A DNA stretch of 64,000 nt from Pseudomonas sp. St316. Its GTDB lineage: Bacteria > Pseudomonadota > Gammaproteobacteria > Pseudomonadales > Pseudomonadaceae. Position numbers and translations under genes: made by a program. The notes beneath the pieces are model-generated. The model made no database searches and was not told where the DNA came from. It saw only the letters and a program-made list of their open reading frames with translations. Below, in pieces: positions 1 to 10,076 of the stretch (position 1 is the first letter of the stretch; each line of letters starts with the position of its first letter). The stretch is taken from NCBI RefSeq assembly GCF_018325905.1, contig NZ_AP021901.1:6418001-6482000 (forward strand). The letters are read 5' to 3'.

Positions 1-285
1 AAGAGCATTACCTGCCGGTTGTTGCCCAACAGCTGAGTCTCCGACGGGGGCATGGCCACGGCTCTGTCCCGTCCGTCAATAGTGACCGACATCCTGATCG
101 CAGCCTTGGCTGCGATTTTTTTTGCGCGCCTGTCGAGCTTGGACATGAAAGTTAACGAATAGCAAAAGCCTGTAGGAGACCCCTCACGTCATTACCAGAG
201 CCTTCCTACTCAATCTCCCCGTATCGGGTGGGGATTACGCATTAGGATTGAAAGGTGCCATTCAGGTACACCCTGGGACTCGTCG
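1..285. other. Intergenic leader, tail of an upstream unit
   Basis: No complete gene is visible. All three + frames entering from the window edge close within about 155 bases, and none can be chosen as the real tail of an upstream gene. The strong terminator at 97-123 implies that a + strand transcript ends here. The stretch 124-285 is the 5' region of the transporter gene; I see no confident promoter in it. Confidence 0.5.
97..123 (+). terminator. Rho-independent terminator of an upstream + gene
   Basis: ATCGCAGCC / GGCTGCGAT inverted repeat with a two-base loop (TT), followed by an uninterrupted T tract. It ends whatever + strand gene lies left of the window. Confidence 0.8.
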
Positions 286-1491
286 ATGATTGATCCGCAA
301 AATCGCCTGGTTAACCGAAAGCCTGCCACCATTGGCTTATTGATGACGCTGACGTTGCTCGGCGTCTTTCCTATCGATGTCGTGCTGCCGTCCTTTCCTG
401 CCCTTTCCGTGCAATTCGAACGCCCGTCGTCAGACATCGCCCTGTCGGTCAGCCTGTTCGCAGTGGGCATCGCCCTTTCCCAACTGTTCGTCGGCCCGCT
501 CTCCGATGCCATGGGGCGAAAGAACCTGCTGCTGATCGGGATCAGCGTTTGCGCCGTCGGGGCAGCAGGTTGCTTGCTCGCCGACGGCTATGGGTCCTTT
601 CTGTTTTTCCGTGTCGTCCAGGCCTTGGGGTGCGGTTCTTTCGTACTGTCCCAGGCATTGATCCAGGACCTGTTCACGGGCAGGGAACAGCAGCGACTGC
701 GTATTTTCCTCGTCACCTGCGGCGGCATTTTCATTTCCGTTTCCCCCCTGGCCGGCACTGGCCTACAAAGCTGGATGGGCTGGCGCGGCAGTTTCCTGGT
801 GTTCGTTGCCCTGGCAGTCGGTGTGTTTGTGGGCGTGGGCCTTTTACTCAAGCCTTCTCCGGTGGGTCACCCACGCCGGCGCCTGGACTTCATTGCGTCC
901 TATCGAAAGGTCTGCGGTGACTTCAGCTTCATGGCCTATTGGCTGACATCGGCATTGGCCTTTTCCTGCCATTTTTCGTTTATCGTCATTTCACCGCTGG
1001 TGCTCATCGATCAGTTGCGACTCTCGCCCGAGGCCTTTTCGTGGACACTGCTGGGCTACGGGCTGGCGTATATCGGCGGCGGCGCGGTGGCGACCGTGCT
1101 GAGCAATCGAATCGACCCACAGACGCAAATCATCACAGGCCTGGGCCTGATCCTGGCGGCGGGTGTCTTGATGCTTGGGCTCTCCAGCCAATTGGGATTG
1201 TCGGTCACCACCCTGCTGCTGCCCATGATCGTGTGCACCGCCGGAACGACCATTGCCCGGGCGGCGGCCCATACCCTGGCAATGAATAGATTCCCGGAGC
1301 AAGCCGGCACGTCCGCCTCGGCCGGCAGTGTGCTGATCTTCATCGTCGGCGGGCTGAGCAGTGCAACCATCAGCCTTACCCCGCTGGATATGCAGATCAC
1401 GCTGGCCCTGTGCCTGACGTTACTCAGCCTCCTGGGGCTGGGGCTCAATACCCTGGTCCGGCACCGTGACAACGGGTTGTTGGTCGGCTGA
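286..1491 (+). CDS. MFS multidrug efflux transporter, Bcr/CflA-like
   Basis: A 401-residue inner-membrane transporter of the major facilitator superfamily, drug:H+ antiporter-1 type, closest in character to Bcr/CflA (bicyclomycin/chloramphenicol) pumps. About twelve hydrophobic segments are visible. The loop 2-3 signature (PLSDAMGRK) lies near residue 70, after a first helix with the DVVLPSFPAL pattern typical of this family. Its length matches Bcr proteins (about 400). The ATG at 286 lacks a good Shine-Dalgarno sequence, so the start is moderately sure. It stands alone between a terminator and ilvD. Substrate is not deducible from sequence. Confidence 0.75.
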   Translation: MIDPQNRLVNRKPATIGLLMTLTLLGVFPIDVVLPSFPALSVQFERPSSDIALSVSLFAVGIALSQLFVGPLSDAMGRKNLLLIGISVCAVGAAGCLLADGYGSFLFFRVVQALGCGSFVLSQALIQDLFTGREQQRLRIFLVTCGGIFISVSPLAGTGLQSWMGWRGSFLVFVALAVGVFVGVGLLLKPSPVGHPRRRLDFIASYRKVCGDFSFMAYWLTSALAFSCHFSFIVISPLVLIDQLRLSPEAFSWTLLGYGLAYIGGGAVATVLSNRIDPQTQIITGLGLILAAGVLMLGLSSQLGLSVTTLLLPMIVCTAGTTIARAAAHTLAMNRFPEQAGTSASAGSVLIFIVGGLSSATISLTPLDMQITLALCLTLLSLLGLGLNTLVRHRDNGLLVG

Positions 1492-1749
1492 ACCCTGCCA
1501 GTCGTCATCCCAAGGGCGACATTGGTCTGCGATCAGCGCTTTGCGTCATTTCATCCTGGCGCCAGCGGTGTAGAATCGCGACATTCATCGCCATTCATCC
1601 CCGGCGGGTTTATGAGCTCATGCTGAGGCGCGCAGTGATCCTGCAAAGTCATCGGCCACTTCCGGACACTCGGCCAATCCCCGGTGTTCCAGAACGTCAA
1701 CAGAAGCTCACTTCCCCTTTGATATCTGATTAGCCGCCCGGAGTGCTCC

Positions 1750-3591
1750 ATGCCTGATTACCGCTCGAAAACATCCACCCATGGCCGCAACATGGCCGGC
1801 GCCCGTGCCTTGTGGCGCGCCACGGGGATGAAGGATGACGACTTCAAGAAGCCGATCATCGCCATTGCCAACTCCTTCACCCAGTTCGTACCGGGCCACG
1901 TTCACCTCAAGGATCTGGGCCAACTGGTCGCCCGGGAAATCGAGCGCGCTGGCGGCGTGGCGAAGGAATTCAACACCATCGCCGTGGACGACGGCATCGC
2001 CATGGGCCACGACGGCATGCTCTATTCGCTGCCGAGCCGCGAGATCATCGCCGACTCCGTCGAATACATGGTCAACGCCCATTGCGCCGACGCCATCGTG
2101 TGCATTTCCAACTGCGACAAGATCACCCCAGGCATGCTGATGGCCGCCCTGCGCCTGAACATCCCGGTGATTTTCGTGTCCGGCGGCCCGATGGAAGCCG
2201 GCAAGACCAAGCTCGCCAGCCACGGCCTCGACCTGGTGGACGCCATGGTCATCGCCGCCGACTCCAGCGCGTCCGACGAGAAGGTCGCCGAGTACGAGCG
2301 TAGCGCCTGCCCGACCTGTGGTTCGTGCTCCGGCATGTTCACCGCCAACTCGATGAACTGCCTGGTCGAAGCCCTGGGGCTCGCATTGCCCGGCAACGGT
2401 TCGACCCTGGCCACCCACAGCGACCGCGAACAGCTGTTCCTGCAGGCCGGCCGGACCATCGTCGAGCTGTGCAAGCGCTACTACGGTGAGAACGACGAAT
2501 CGGTGTTGCCGCGCAACATCGCCAACTTCAAGGCGTTCGAAAACGCCATGACCCTGGACATCGCCATGGGCGGTTCCACCAATACCATCCTGCACTTGCT
2601 CGCGGCCGCCCAGGAAGCCGAGATCGATTTCGACCTGCGCGACATCGACCGCCTGTCCCGTCATGTGCCACAACTGTGCAAGGTCGCGCCGAACATCCAG
2701 AAGTACCACATGGAAGATGTGCACCGTGCCGGCGGGATCTTCAGCATCCTCGGCTCCCTGGCCCGTGGCGGCCTGTTGCACACCGACCTGCCAACCGTGC
2801 ACAGCAAGAGCATGACCGAGGCCATCGCCAAGTGGGACATCACCCAGACCACCGACGAGGCCGTGCATCACTTCTTCAAGGCCGGCCCGGCAGGCATTCC
2901 GACGCAAACCGCGTTCAGCCAGTCGACGCGCTGGGAAACCCTGGACGACGACCGTGAAAACGGCTGCATCCGCAGTGTCGAGCACGCCTACTCCCAGGAA
3001 GGCGGCCTGGCCGTGCTGTACGGCAACATCGCCCTGGATGGCTGCGTGGTGAAGACCGCCGGCGTCGACGAGTCGATCCATGTGTTCGAAGGCAACGCGA
3101 AGATTTTCGAAAGCCAGGACAGTGCCGTACGCGGCATCCTCGCTGACGAAGTGAAGGCCGGCGACATCGTGATCATTCGCTACGAAGGTCCGAAAGGCGG
3201 CCCGGGCATGCAGGAAATGCTCTACCCAACCTCTTACCTGAAGTCCAAGGGCCTGGGCAAAGCCTGTGCCTTGCTGACCGACGGCCGGTTCTCTGGCGGC
3301 ACCTCGGGCCTGTCCATCGGCCACGCCTCGCCGGAAGCTGCGGCGGGCGGCGCCATCGGCCTGGTGCGGGACGGTGACAAGGTGCTGATTGATATTCCGA
3401 ACCGCTCGATCAACCTGTTGGTCAGCGACGAAGAACTGGCCGGGCGCCGCATCGAGCAAGACAACAAGGGCTGGAAGCCGGTGGAAGTGCGCCCACGCAA
3501 AGTCACCACCGCGCTCAAGGCCTATGCCCTGCTCGCCACCAGCGCCGACAAGGGCGCAGTGCGTAACAAGGCGATGCTCGACGGCCTGTAA
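1750..3591 (+). CDS. ilvD: Dihydroxy-acid dehydratase
   Basis: Cytoplasmic Fe-S dehydratase (EC 4.2.1.9) converting 2,3-dihydroxy-isovalerate and -methylvalerate to the 2-keto acids in valine and isoleucine synthesis. The 613-residue product has the usual IlvD length. The family signature [13 protein letters not shown] near residue 120 and the [18 protein letters not shown] block near residue 195 carry the cluster-binding cysteines. The C-terminal GRFSGGTSG motif is also present. It is monocistronic and followed at once by a strong terminator. Nothing unusual in sequence. Confidence 0.97.
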   Translation: MPDYRSKTSTHGRNMAGARALWRATGMKDDDFKKPIIAIANSFTQFVPGHVHLKDLGQLVAREIERAGGVAKEFNTIAVDDGIAMGHDGMLYSLPSREIIADSVEYMVNAHCADAIVCISNCDKITPGMLMAALRLNIPVIFVSGGPMEAGKTKLASHGLDLVDAMVIAADSSASDEKVAEYERSACPTCGSCSGMFTANSMNCLVEALGLALPGNGSTLATHSDREQLFLQAGRTIVELCKRYYGENDESVLPRNIANFKAFENAMTLDIAMGGSTNTILHLLAAAQEAEIDFDLRDIDRLSRHVPQLCKVAPNIQKYHMEDVHRAGGIFSILGSLARGGLLHTDLPTVHSKSMTEAIAKWDITQTTDEAVHHFFKAGPAGIPTQTAFSQSTRWETLDDDRENGCIRSVEHAYSQEGGLAVLYGNIALDGCVVKTAGVDESIHVFEGNAKIFESQDSAVRGILADEVKAGDIVIIRYEGPKGGPGMQEMLYPTSYLKSKGLGKACALLTDGRFSGGTSGLSIGHASPEAAAGGAIGLVRDGDKVLIDIPNRSINLLVSDEELAGRRIEQDNKGWKPVEVRPRKVTTALKAYALLATSADKGAVRNKAMLDGL

Positions 3592-3607
3592 GCGTTCTTA
3601 GCCACCA

Positions 3608-3641
3608 TAAAAATGCCCCGCCAAGTGCGGGGCATTTTTTT
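3608..3641 (+). terminator. ilvD terminator
   Basis: AAAAATGCCCCGC / GCGGGGCATTTTTT inverted repeat with a short loop and T run, 16 bases after the ilvD stop. The symmetrical A/T flanks could let it work in both directions. Confidence 0.9.
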
Positions 3642-3694
3642 GGATCAACGACATCCCTCGCCACGGGTTCATCCATTTTCGAGTCCCTGATACT

Positions 3695-3788
3695 CCTGTA
3701 GGAGCGAGCTTGCTCGCGATGAGGGCGTCACATTCAGCATCACTGCTGACGGATACGCCACCATCGCGAGCAAGCTCGCTCCCACAGG
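3695..3788. repeat. REP doublet (REPIN-like)
   Basis: Two inverted copies of the common Pseudomonas REP core, GGAGCGAGCTTGCTCGCGAT and its complement, about 45 bases apart. The pair sits between the convergent ilvD and pchP genes. Confidence 0.85.
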
Positions 3789-3801
3789 AGGTCGAGGGGT
3801 C

Positions 3802-4857
3802 TTATTGAATGTCTTCGGGCTTGACGATCACCCAGTTCTTGTCCGCCGTCACCGGCAATCCTTCCTTGGCCTGGGCGGCGGCGTGCTTGGCCATCATGCC
3901 GTTAATCTGGGTCATGTATTTGTCCTTGCGGTTGACCCACAGGTGAATGCCCCCCTTGGCCACGTCCACATCGTGGAACAGCATGTAGCCGTCACTGCTC
4001 GGCGTGTCGCCGCCCACCAGTACCGGTTTTTTCCATTCGTCGATGTAGGTCAGGATCGCCGCGTGCTTACCGGCCATCCAGGTCGCCGGGGTCCACAGGT
4101 AGGGCGTGTACTCCAGGTCGAGGTTGGCTTTCTCGTCATATTTACCGGCGGTGATTTGCTTGCGGGCGGTGGTCAGTTCGCCACTCTTGCGGTCCTTGAG
4201 CAACGTGGTCACGCCGATCACGTTCTGCGGCTTGAGGTTGTAGCCATACTTCGGATCGGAGGCGACCATGCGCACCAGCTCTTCGGAAGCGGCGGTCATG
4301 ACATAGACCTCGATGCCATTTTCCATCAGCTTGTTGTACAGCTCGGCCTGGCCGGTGAAGATTTTCGGCGGGTTGACGTTGTACTGGACCACCTTGTCGC
4401 CGTCGTAATATGTGGTGGGTACCGGCTTGCCGGACGCCATCAACTCATCCACATACCCTTTGAGCTCCTTGAGGGTAAAGCCGGAAAACACCTGGGCCAC
4501 CCACGGGTAGCAGACCATGTCATCGACTTCGCACAGGCGGTAGTAGTAGCTGAACAGGCTTTCCTTGTGGTCGGCCGTATCCTTGAACGGCATCAGCTTC
4601 AAGGACGGGTCCAGGGTTTCCCGGGTGATGAGCCCCTTGTTCTCCATGAACGGCAGCAACGACTCTTCCAGATCGTAGCGGTAACTGGTGTTGTCCATGT
4701 CGAACACCGCGTAGTTACCCTTGTTGGCGTTGGCCGCGATCATCGCTTCCAGGGCCTTGGCCTGTTCCGCCGGCCAGTGTTTGAGATCAGTGGCGAGTGC
4801 CTGGCCGGCGAGACCAAGACTCAAGGCAACAGCGAGAAAACGAGGTACGAGCTTCAT
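3802..4857 (-). CDS. pchP: Phosphorylcholine phosphatase, HAD family
   Basis: A 351-residue exported phosphatase resembling P. aeruginosa PchP (EC 3.1.3.75), which releases phosphate from phosphorylcholine in the periplasm. An N-terminal signal peptide (about residues 1-22, ending LATD) is followed by the HAD motif I DMDNT (D53, D55, T57). Later there is VMTAASEE (motif II region) and GGDTPSSD (motif IV acidic residues). The ATG at 4857 is preferred because GGGAG sits eight bases before it; the in-frame ATG at 4863 would leave only two. The much longer open frame reaching 5595 is not credible. Choline from this enzyme would feed glycine betaine pathways; the neighbours do not add to this. Confidence 0.85.
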   Translation of the reverse strand: MKLVPRFLAVALSLGLAGQALATDLKHWPAEQAKALEAMIAANANKGNYAVFDMDNTSYRYDLEESLLPFMENKGLITRETLDPSLKLMPFKDTADHKESLFSYYYRLCEVDDMVCYPWVAQVFSGFTLKELKGYVDELMASGKPVPTTYYDGDKVVQYNVNPPKIFTGQAELYNKLMENGIEVYVMTAASEELVRMVASDPKYGYNLKPQNVIGVTTLLKDRKSGELTTARKQITAGKYDEKANLDLEYTPYLWTPATWMAGKHAAILTYIDEWKKPVLVGGDTPSSDGYMLFHDVDVAKGGIHLWVNRKDKYMTQINGMMAKHAAAQAKEGLPVTADKNWVIVKPEDIQ

Positions 4858-5100
4858 CGGCATTTCTCCCAGGGTCAAAGAACTCGACGCTAACAAATGC
4901 TTGTGACAGTCCTCGCCTGCCCGCGACCGCTTGCGTCTTGATAGCGCCAGCGACATGTCCGTAAACGTCGTTGCCTTATTCCATAAACGACAATCTACAT
5001 GCGTTTTTAGTATTAATTCATTAGTTATCAGCCTGTTAGGCTCCCCGGTTCGCAGTCGCGGCTTCAGGCGACTGGCACCTGCCTTATCGGAGCTTTTTTG

Positions 5101-6492
5101 ATGAATCTGCCGCTGATCCTCAATCTTCTGGTATTCCTCGCCCTGCTGTTCGGCCTGGCACAAACCCGTCAACGCACCTGGAGCCTGGCCAGGAAAGTGC
5201 TGTTGGCACTGGTGCTGGGCGTGGTGTTCGGTCTCGCCCTGCACACGATTTACGGCGCCGGCAACCCGGTGCTCAAGGCCTCGATCGGTTGGTTCGACCT
5301 GGTGGGCAACGGCTACGTACAGTTGCTGCAAATGATCGTGATCCCGCTGGTCTTTGCCTCGATCCTCAGCGCCGTGGCCCGCCTGCATAACGCCTCGTCC
5401 CTGGGCAAGATCAGCTTCCTGACCATCGGTACGCTGCTGTTCACCACCGCCATCGCCGCGCTGATCGGCATTGGCTTGACCAACCTGTTCGGCCTCACCG
5501 CCGAAGGCCTGGTGGCCGGCACCCAGGAACTGGCGCGCCTGCAAGTGATCCAGAACGACTACGCCGGCAAGGTCGCTGACCTGAACATCCCGCAATTACT
5601 GCTTTCGTTCATCCCACAGAACCCCTTTGCCGACCTGGCCCGGGCCAAGCCGACCTCGATCATCAGCGTGGTGATTTTCGCCGCGTTCCTCGGGGTCGCG
5701 GCGTTGCAGTTGCTCAAGGACGACGTGGAGAAAGGCCAGAAAGTGATCAACGCCATCGACACCCTGCAAAGCTGGGTGACACGCTTGGTGCGCCTGGTGA
5801 TGAAGTTGACGCCTTACGGTGTACTGGCGCTGATGACCAAGGTGGTGGCCGGCTCCAACCTGCAGGACATCATCAAGCTCGGCAGTTTCGTGGTGGTGTC
5901 GTACCTGGGGCTGGGCCTGATGTTCGTGGTTCATGGCCTGCTGGTGTCCGCTGCCGGGATCAACCCGTTGCGCTTTTTCCGCAAGATCTGGCCGGTGCTG
6001 ACCTTCGCCTTCACCAGCCGCTCCAGCGCGGCCACCATCCCGTTGAGCATTGAAGCCCAGACCAGCCGCCTCGGCATCCCACGGGCGATTGCCAGCTTCA
6101 GCGCCTCGTTCGGCGCCACCATCGGCCAGAACGGTTGTGCCGGCCTTTATCCGGCCATGCTGGCGGTGATGGTCGCGCCGACCGTGGGCATCAACCCGCT
6201 GGATCCGGTGTGGATCGCGACGCTGGTGGCGATCGTGACGTTGAGTTCGGCCGGGGTGGCCGGGGTCGGTGGTGGCGCGACGTTCGCCGCGTTGATCGTG
6301 CTGCCGGCCATGGGCTTGCCGGTCTCGCTGGTTGCCTTGCTGATTTCCGTCGAACCGCTGATCGACATGGGCCGTACGGCGTTGAACGTCAGTGGTTCGA
6401 TCACCGCCGGGGCGATTACCAGCCAGGTGATGCAGCAGACTGACAAGGCGTTGCTCGATGCCGAGGAGCATGGGGAGTTGGTGCACGCTTGA
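5101..6492 (+). CDS. tcyP: L-cystine/dicarboxylate-type symporter
   Basis: A 463-residue inner-membrane symporter of the DAACS (glutamate/aspartate:cation) family, most like TcyP/YdjN cystine importers. Several hydrophobic segments occur through residue 440. The re-entrant-loop pattern with the serine-rich [14 protein letters not shown] motif near residue 300 is typical of the family. The ATG at 5101 has GGAG eight bases upstream; the preceding TTG is in frame but not needed. It lies divergent from pchP and convergent with folA. Cystine specificity is inferred from overall resemblance only. Confidence 0.8.
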   Translation: MNLPLILNLLVFLALLFGLAQTRQRTWSLARKVLLALVLGVVFGLALHTIYGAGNPVLKASIGWFDLVGNGYVQLLQMIVIPLVFASILSAVARLHNASSLGKISFLTIGTLLFTTAIAALIGIGLTNLFGLTAEGLVAGTQELARLQVIQNDYAGKVADLNIPQLLLSFIPQNPFADLARAKPTSIISVVIFAAFLGVAALQLLKDDVEKGQKVINAIDTLQSWVTRLVRLVMKLTPYGVLALMTKVVAGSNLQDIIKLGSFVVVSYLGLGLMFVVHGLLVSAAGINPLRFFRKIWPVLTFAFTSRSSAATIPLSIEAQTSRLGIPRAIASFSASFGATIGQNGCAGLYPAMLAVMVAPTVGINPLDPVWIATLVAIVTLSSAGVAGVGGGATFAALIVLPAMGLPVSLVALLISVEPLIDMGRTALNVSGSITAGAITSQVMQQTDKALLDAEEHGELVHA

Positions 6493-6502
6493 TCGCCTGA
6501 TA

Positions 6503-6597
6503 CCTGTGGGAGCAAAGCTTGCTCGCGAAGAACGATGATGCGGTCCGACTGAAGCACCGCGTCGTCTGAATCGCGAGCAAGCTTTACTCCCACATGG
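6503..6597. repeat. REP doublet
   Basis: Inverted REP cores (GTGGGAGCAAAGCTTGCTCG and its complement) between the convergent tcyP and folA genes. The second arm reaches the folA stop codon. Confidence 0.8.
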
Positions 6598-6598
6598 C

Positions 6599-7111
6599 TT
6601 ACAGTTTTTCCCACACCTCAAAGCTGTAGGCCGGCTTGTCCCCTTCGGCCGGATTCGGCTGGTTCGAGACCAGCGTCCACTGGCTCGCATCAAATGCCGG
6701 GAACCACGCATCCCCTTCCGGGCTCAGCGCCACGCGGGTCAGGTACAGTCGATCCGCTTGCTCCAGGGCCTGGGCGTACAATTGGGCGCCGCCAATCAAC
6801 ATCAACTCGTCGACGCCCTGCTCCAATGCCCACGCCTCGGCCCGCGCCACCGCAGCCTCCAGGGTGGAAAACACTTCTGCGCCTTCTAGCACCAGGCCAG
6901 GCTGACGGCTGACCACGATGTTCAGCCGCCCCGGCAGCGGCCGACCGAGGGAATCCCAGGTCTTGCGCCCCATGATGATCGGCTTGCCCAGGGTGGTGGC
7001 CTTGAAGTATTTGAAATCCCCCGGCAAGTGCCAGGGCATGCTGTTGTCGATGCCGATCACACGGTTTTCACCGAGGGCTGCGATCAGGCTTAAAGGGAGA
7101 GTTTTGTTCAT
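6599..7111 (-). CDS. folA: Dihydrofolate reductase
   Basis: Cytoplasmic NADPH-dependent reductase (EC 1.5.1.3) of tetrahydrofolate metabolism; 170 residues, the normal bacterial size. Visible motifs: IAALGENRVIGIDNSMPWHL at the N terminus (substrate loop), IIMGRKTWDSLGRPLPGR (NADPH binding), and ELMLIGGAQLY near residue 105. The longer open frame upstream (to 7171) is not part of the protein because the conserved N terminus begins at 7111. It is a single gene, divergent from the DUF2868 gene. Confidence 0.96.
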   Translation of the reverse strand: MNKTLPLSLIAALGENRVIGIDNSMPWHLPGDFKYFKATTLGKPIIMGRKTWDSLGRPLPGRLNIVVSRQPGLVLEGAEVFSTLEAAVARAEAWALEQGVDELMLIGGAQLYAQALEQADRLYLTRVALSPEGDAWFPAFDASQWTLVSNQPNPAEGDKPAYSFEVWEKL

Positions 7112-7197
7112 GGCCGCGAGGATACCAGAGGCTCGGCGTACCCCGACAGGCATCACAGCGGTTATGCTCAACCCTCATTCGAGCAACGGAAACACTC

Positions 7198-8565
7198 GTG
7201 ACAGTACTGCAGAACCTCTGGTTGACCGAGACGATACGCCTGCGTGAAGAACACGCCGGCCCGCTCCAAGACCAGGAAGCCAATCGCCTGGCCCGTGCGG
7301 CCGGCGGCGACTTATCCACTCGCATCCACCACCGCGCCCGCTGGCTGGCCGAGCGCGATGGCCTCACCGAGGCCCTGCGCCATTGGCTGCAAGGGGCGCG
7401 CCTGGCGCTGCTCGCATTGGCGCTGCTCGCCGTCATCAGCGGCGCCGGCCTCGGCTTTGCCGCCCTCGGCGACGGACAAACACCGGTCAACGTGTTCTGG
7501 GCCTTGGGCAGCCTTTTAGGACTGAACCTGATCCTGCTCCTCTCTTGGGCCCTGGGCCTGATCTTCGCTGGCGAGCAAGGTGCCGCGCTGGGACGCCTGT
7601 GGCTGTGGCTCAGCGAAAAACTCGCCCGCGACGCCAAGGCCGCCCAACTGGCACCGGCCCTGCTGCTGTTGCTGCAACGGCACAAGCTCAATCGCTGGGC
7701 CCTCGGCGTGTTGGTCAATGGCCTGTGGCTGCTGGCGATGCTCAGCGCGCTGGTGATCGTACTGATGTTGATGGCGACCCGGCGCTACGGCTTCGTCTGG
7801 GAAACCACGATTCTCGGTAGCGAAACCTTCGTCGCCATGACCCAAGCCCTCGGCGCGCTGCCCGCCTTGCTGGGTTTCAGCGTGCCAACGGTGGAAATGA
7901 TCCGCGCCAGCGGCGACACCGCGCTGAACATCGAGAGCGCCCGTCAGGCCTGGGCCGCCTGGCTGGTCGGCGTGCTGCTGGTCTATGGCCTGTTGCCGCG
8001 CCTGGGCCTGGCACTGCTGTGCCTGTGGCGCTGGCGGCGCGGCCGCACCACCCTGCGCCTGGACTTGAACCTGCCGGGCTACGCCCAATTGCGTGAACGG
8101 CTGATGCCCAGCAGCGAGCGACTGGGCGTCAACGATGCCGCCCCCGCGCAATTGCATCCCATCGAACATGCCGTCAGTGCCATGAACAGCGACGGTGCGC
8201 TGCTGGTGGCAATCGAGTTGGACGATCGACCCTGGCCGCCCCAACTGCCCGAAACCGTGAAAAGCGCCGGCATTCTCGACAGCCGCGAGTCGCGCCACAA
8301 ACTCCTCGAACAGCTGTCGCGCTTTGCGCCAGCACGACTGGCCATTGCCTGCGACCCACGCCGTTCACCGGACCGCGGCAGCCTGGCGCTGATCGCCGAG
8401 CTGGCCCGCAGCGCCAGCGCCACCCGCGTCTGGTTGTTGCAGGCACCGCCCGGCGAAGCGCTGGACGCCGAGCGCTTGGGCGACTGGCACACCGCACTGC
8501 AACAGTTGCAGTTGCCCTTCGCCGACTGCATGCCCTTGAACTGGCTGGAGACCGGCCATGACTGA
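7198..8565 (+). CDS. DUF2868 membrane protein
   Basis: A 455-residue protein with a GTG start. The N-terminal ~65 residues are soluble and polar. Four hydrophobic segments follow at roughly residues 65-90, 100-125, 165-195 and 245-275. The rest is a soluble C-terminal domain of about 180 residues. It overlaps the next gene by eight bases (ATGACTGA), so the two are translationally coupled. The DUF2868-DUF3482 pairing is a known Pseudomonas arrangement without an assigned job; coupling to a GTPase suggests a membrane partner or receptor for it. Confidence 0.75.
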   Translation: MTVLQNLWLTETIRLREEHAGPLQDQEANRLARAAGGDLSTRIHHRARWLAERDGLTEALRHWLQGARLALLALALLAVISGAGLGFAALGDGQTPVNVFWALGSLLGLNLILLLSWALGLIFAGEQGAALGRLWLWLSEKLARDAKAAQLAPALLLLLQRHKLNRWALGVLVNGLWLLAMLSALVIVLMLMATRRYGFVWETTILGSETFVAMTQALGALPALLGFSVPTVEMIRASGDTALNIESARQAWAAWLVGVLLVYGLLPRLGLALLCLWRWRRGRTTLRLDLNLPGYAQLRERLMPSSERLGVNDAAPAQLHPIEHAVSAMNSDGALLVAIELDDRPWPPQLPETVKSAGILDSRESRHKLLEQLSRFAPARLAIACDPRRSPDRGSLALIAELARSASATRVWLLQAPPGEALDAERLGDWHTALQQLQLPFADCMPLNWLETGHD

Positions 8566-9931
8566 ACCCATGAAGCCGCTGAAGCTGGCCGTGGTCGGCC
8601 ACACCAATGTGGGCAAGACCTCGCTGCTGCGTACCTTGACCCGCGACGTCGGCTTCGGCGAAGTGTCCCATCGCCCGAGCACCACCCGGCATGTCGAGGG
8701 TGCACGCTTGTCGGTGGATGGCGAAGCGCTGCTGGAGCTGTATGACACGCCAGGCCTGGAGGACGCCATCGCCCTGCTCGATTACCTCGAACGCCTGGAA
8801 CGCCCGGGTGAACGCCTGGACGGTCCGGCGCGCCTGGCACGCTTCCTCGAGGGCAGCGAGGCGCGCCAACGCTTCGAACAGGAAGCCAAGGTGCTGCGGC
8901 AACTGCTCGCCAGCGACGCCGGGCTTTATGTGATCGATGCCCGGGAGCCGGTGCTGGCCAAGTACCGGGATGAATTGGAAGTCCTCGCCAGTTGTGGCAA
9001 GCCGCTGCTACCGGTGTTGAATTTCGTCAGCAGCGCCCACCATCGCGAGCCTGACTGGCGCGAAGCCCTGGCGCGATTGGGGCTGCACGCCCTGGTACGT
9101 TTTGACAGCGTGGCGCCGCCCGAGGACGGCGAGCGACGCCTGTATGAGAGCCTCGCGCTGTTGCTGGAAAGCGCCCGTGGGCAACTGGAACGCCTGGTCA
9201 CCGACCAACAGGCCCAACGCCTGGCCCGCCAGCAGAGCGCGGCGCGTTTGATCGCCGAACTGCTGATCGACTGCGCCGCCTGCCGACGCAGCGTCGCCAG
9301 CAACGCCGAACAGGAACGCGAGGCCATCAGTGAGCTGCGCAGCGCAGTGCGTCAACGCGAGCAACGCTGCGTCGAGGCCTTGCTCAAGCTTTACGCTTTC
9401 CGGCCTCAGGACGCCGCCGCCAGCGATCTGCCGCTGCTCGACGGGCGTTGGGGCGATGACCTGTTCAACCCCGAGACCCTCAAGCAACTGGGCGTGCGCG
9501 TCGGTGGTGGGATCGCGGCGGGCGCAGCGGCCGGGGCCGGCGTCGATTTGCTGGTGGGCGGCCTGACCCTTGGCGCCGCCGCCCTGGCCGGGGCCATCGT
9601 CGGTGGCACCCTGCAAACCGCCCGCAGTTATGGCAACCGGCTGATGGGCAAGCTCAAGGGGCAGCGGGAATTGACGGTGGACGACAACGTGCTGCGCCTG
9701 TTGGCCCTGCGCCAACGCCAACTGCTGCAAGCCCTCAACCAGCGTGGCCATGCGGCGATGGACAGCATCCGCATCGCCACGCCCCAGGACAAGACCTGGC
9801 GCGAGGGCAAGCTGCCCGAAGCCTTGAACAAGGCGCGGGCGCATCCGCAATGGTCATCCCTGAATACTCAACCGCGATTGAGCCAGGCAGAACGCCAGGA
9901 GCAGATCGAGCAATTGGCCGAGCAGCTATAA
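8558..9931 (+). CDS. DUF3482 GTPase
   Basis: A 457-residue GTP-binding protein. The P-loop GHTNVGKTS is at about residues 15-23 and the G3 motif YDTPGLED near residue 65. The expected G4 NKxD is replaced by LNFVS, so guanine specificity may be altered. A long middle region of basic and acidic helices (residues 200-290) precedes a glycine/alanine-rich stretch near 315-355 that could enter or lie on the membrane. The protein ends in a helical tail. It is coupled to the DUF2868 protein by an eight-base overlap. The function is unknown; a membrane-associated dynamin- or YcjX-like role is only a guess. Confidence 0.75.
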   Translation: MTEPMKPLKLAVVGHTNVGKTSLLRTLTRDVGFGEVSHRPSTTRHVEGARLSVDGEALLELYDTPGLEDAIALLDYLERLERPGERLDGPARLARFLEGSEARQRFEQEAKVLRQLLASDAGLYVIDAREPVLAKYRDELEVLASCGKPLLPVLNFVSSAHHREPDWREALARLGLHALVRFDSVAPPEDGERRLYESLALLLESARGQLERLVTDQQAQRLARQQSAARLIAELLIDCAACRRSVASNAEQEREAISELRSAVRQREQRCVEALLKLYAFRPQDAAASDLPLLDGRWGDDLFNPETLKQLGVRVGGGIAAGAAAGAGVDLLVGGLTLGAAALAGAIVGGTLQTARSYGNRLMGKLKGQRELTVDDNVLRLLALRQRQLLQALNQRGHAAMDSIRIATPQDKTWREGKLPEALNKARAHPQWSSLNTQPRLSQAERQEQIEQLAEQL

Positions 9932-9951
9932 ACCCAGTAGCCAGGGATTTT

Positions 9952-10041
9952 TGTGGGCGCAAGGCTTGCCCGCGATGCAATCGATGCGGCTTTCCAGAGA
10001 CCGAGGCGCCTGTATCGCGGGCAAGCCTTGCTCCCACAGAG
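9952..10041. repeat. REP doublet (GCCCGCGAT subtype)
   Basis: Inverted arms TGTGGGCGCAAGGCTTGCCC and GGGCAAGCCTTGCTCCCACA, a variant with GCCCGCGAT in place of GCTCGCGAT. They lie between the convergent DUF3482 and DUF523 genes. Confidence 0.8.
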
Positions 10042-10076
10042 TGTTCCTTGCCGCAGAAAACTGCGCGGCTCAAAGG

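Noticed and set aside
1..155. 3' end of a + strand gene entering the window
   Set aside because: Three frames are possible and none shows a recognisable protein end; only the terminator is reported.
1708..3459. 583-codon open frame antisense to ilvD
   Set aside because: Typical high-GC shadow frame, His/Gly/Val-rich, with no motif; ilvD on the + strand is certain.
4858..5595. Long - strand extension of the pchP frame
   Set aside because: It runs through the divergent promoter and tcyP coding sequence, lies upstream of a clear signal peptide, and has low-complexity shadow composition.
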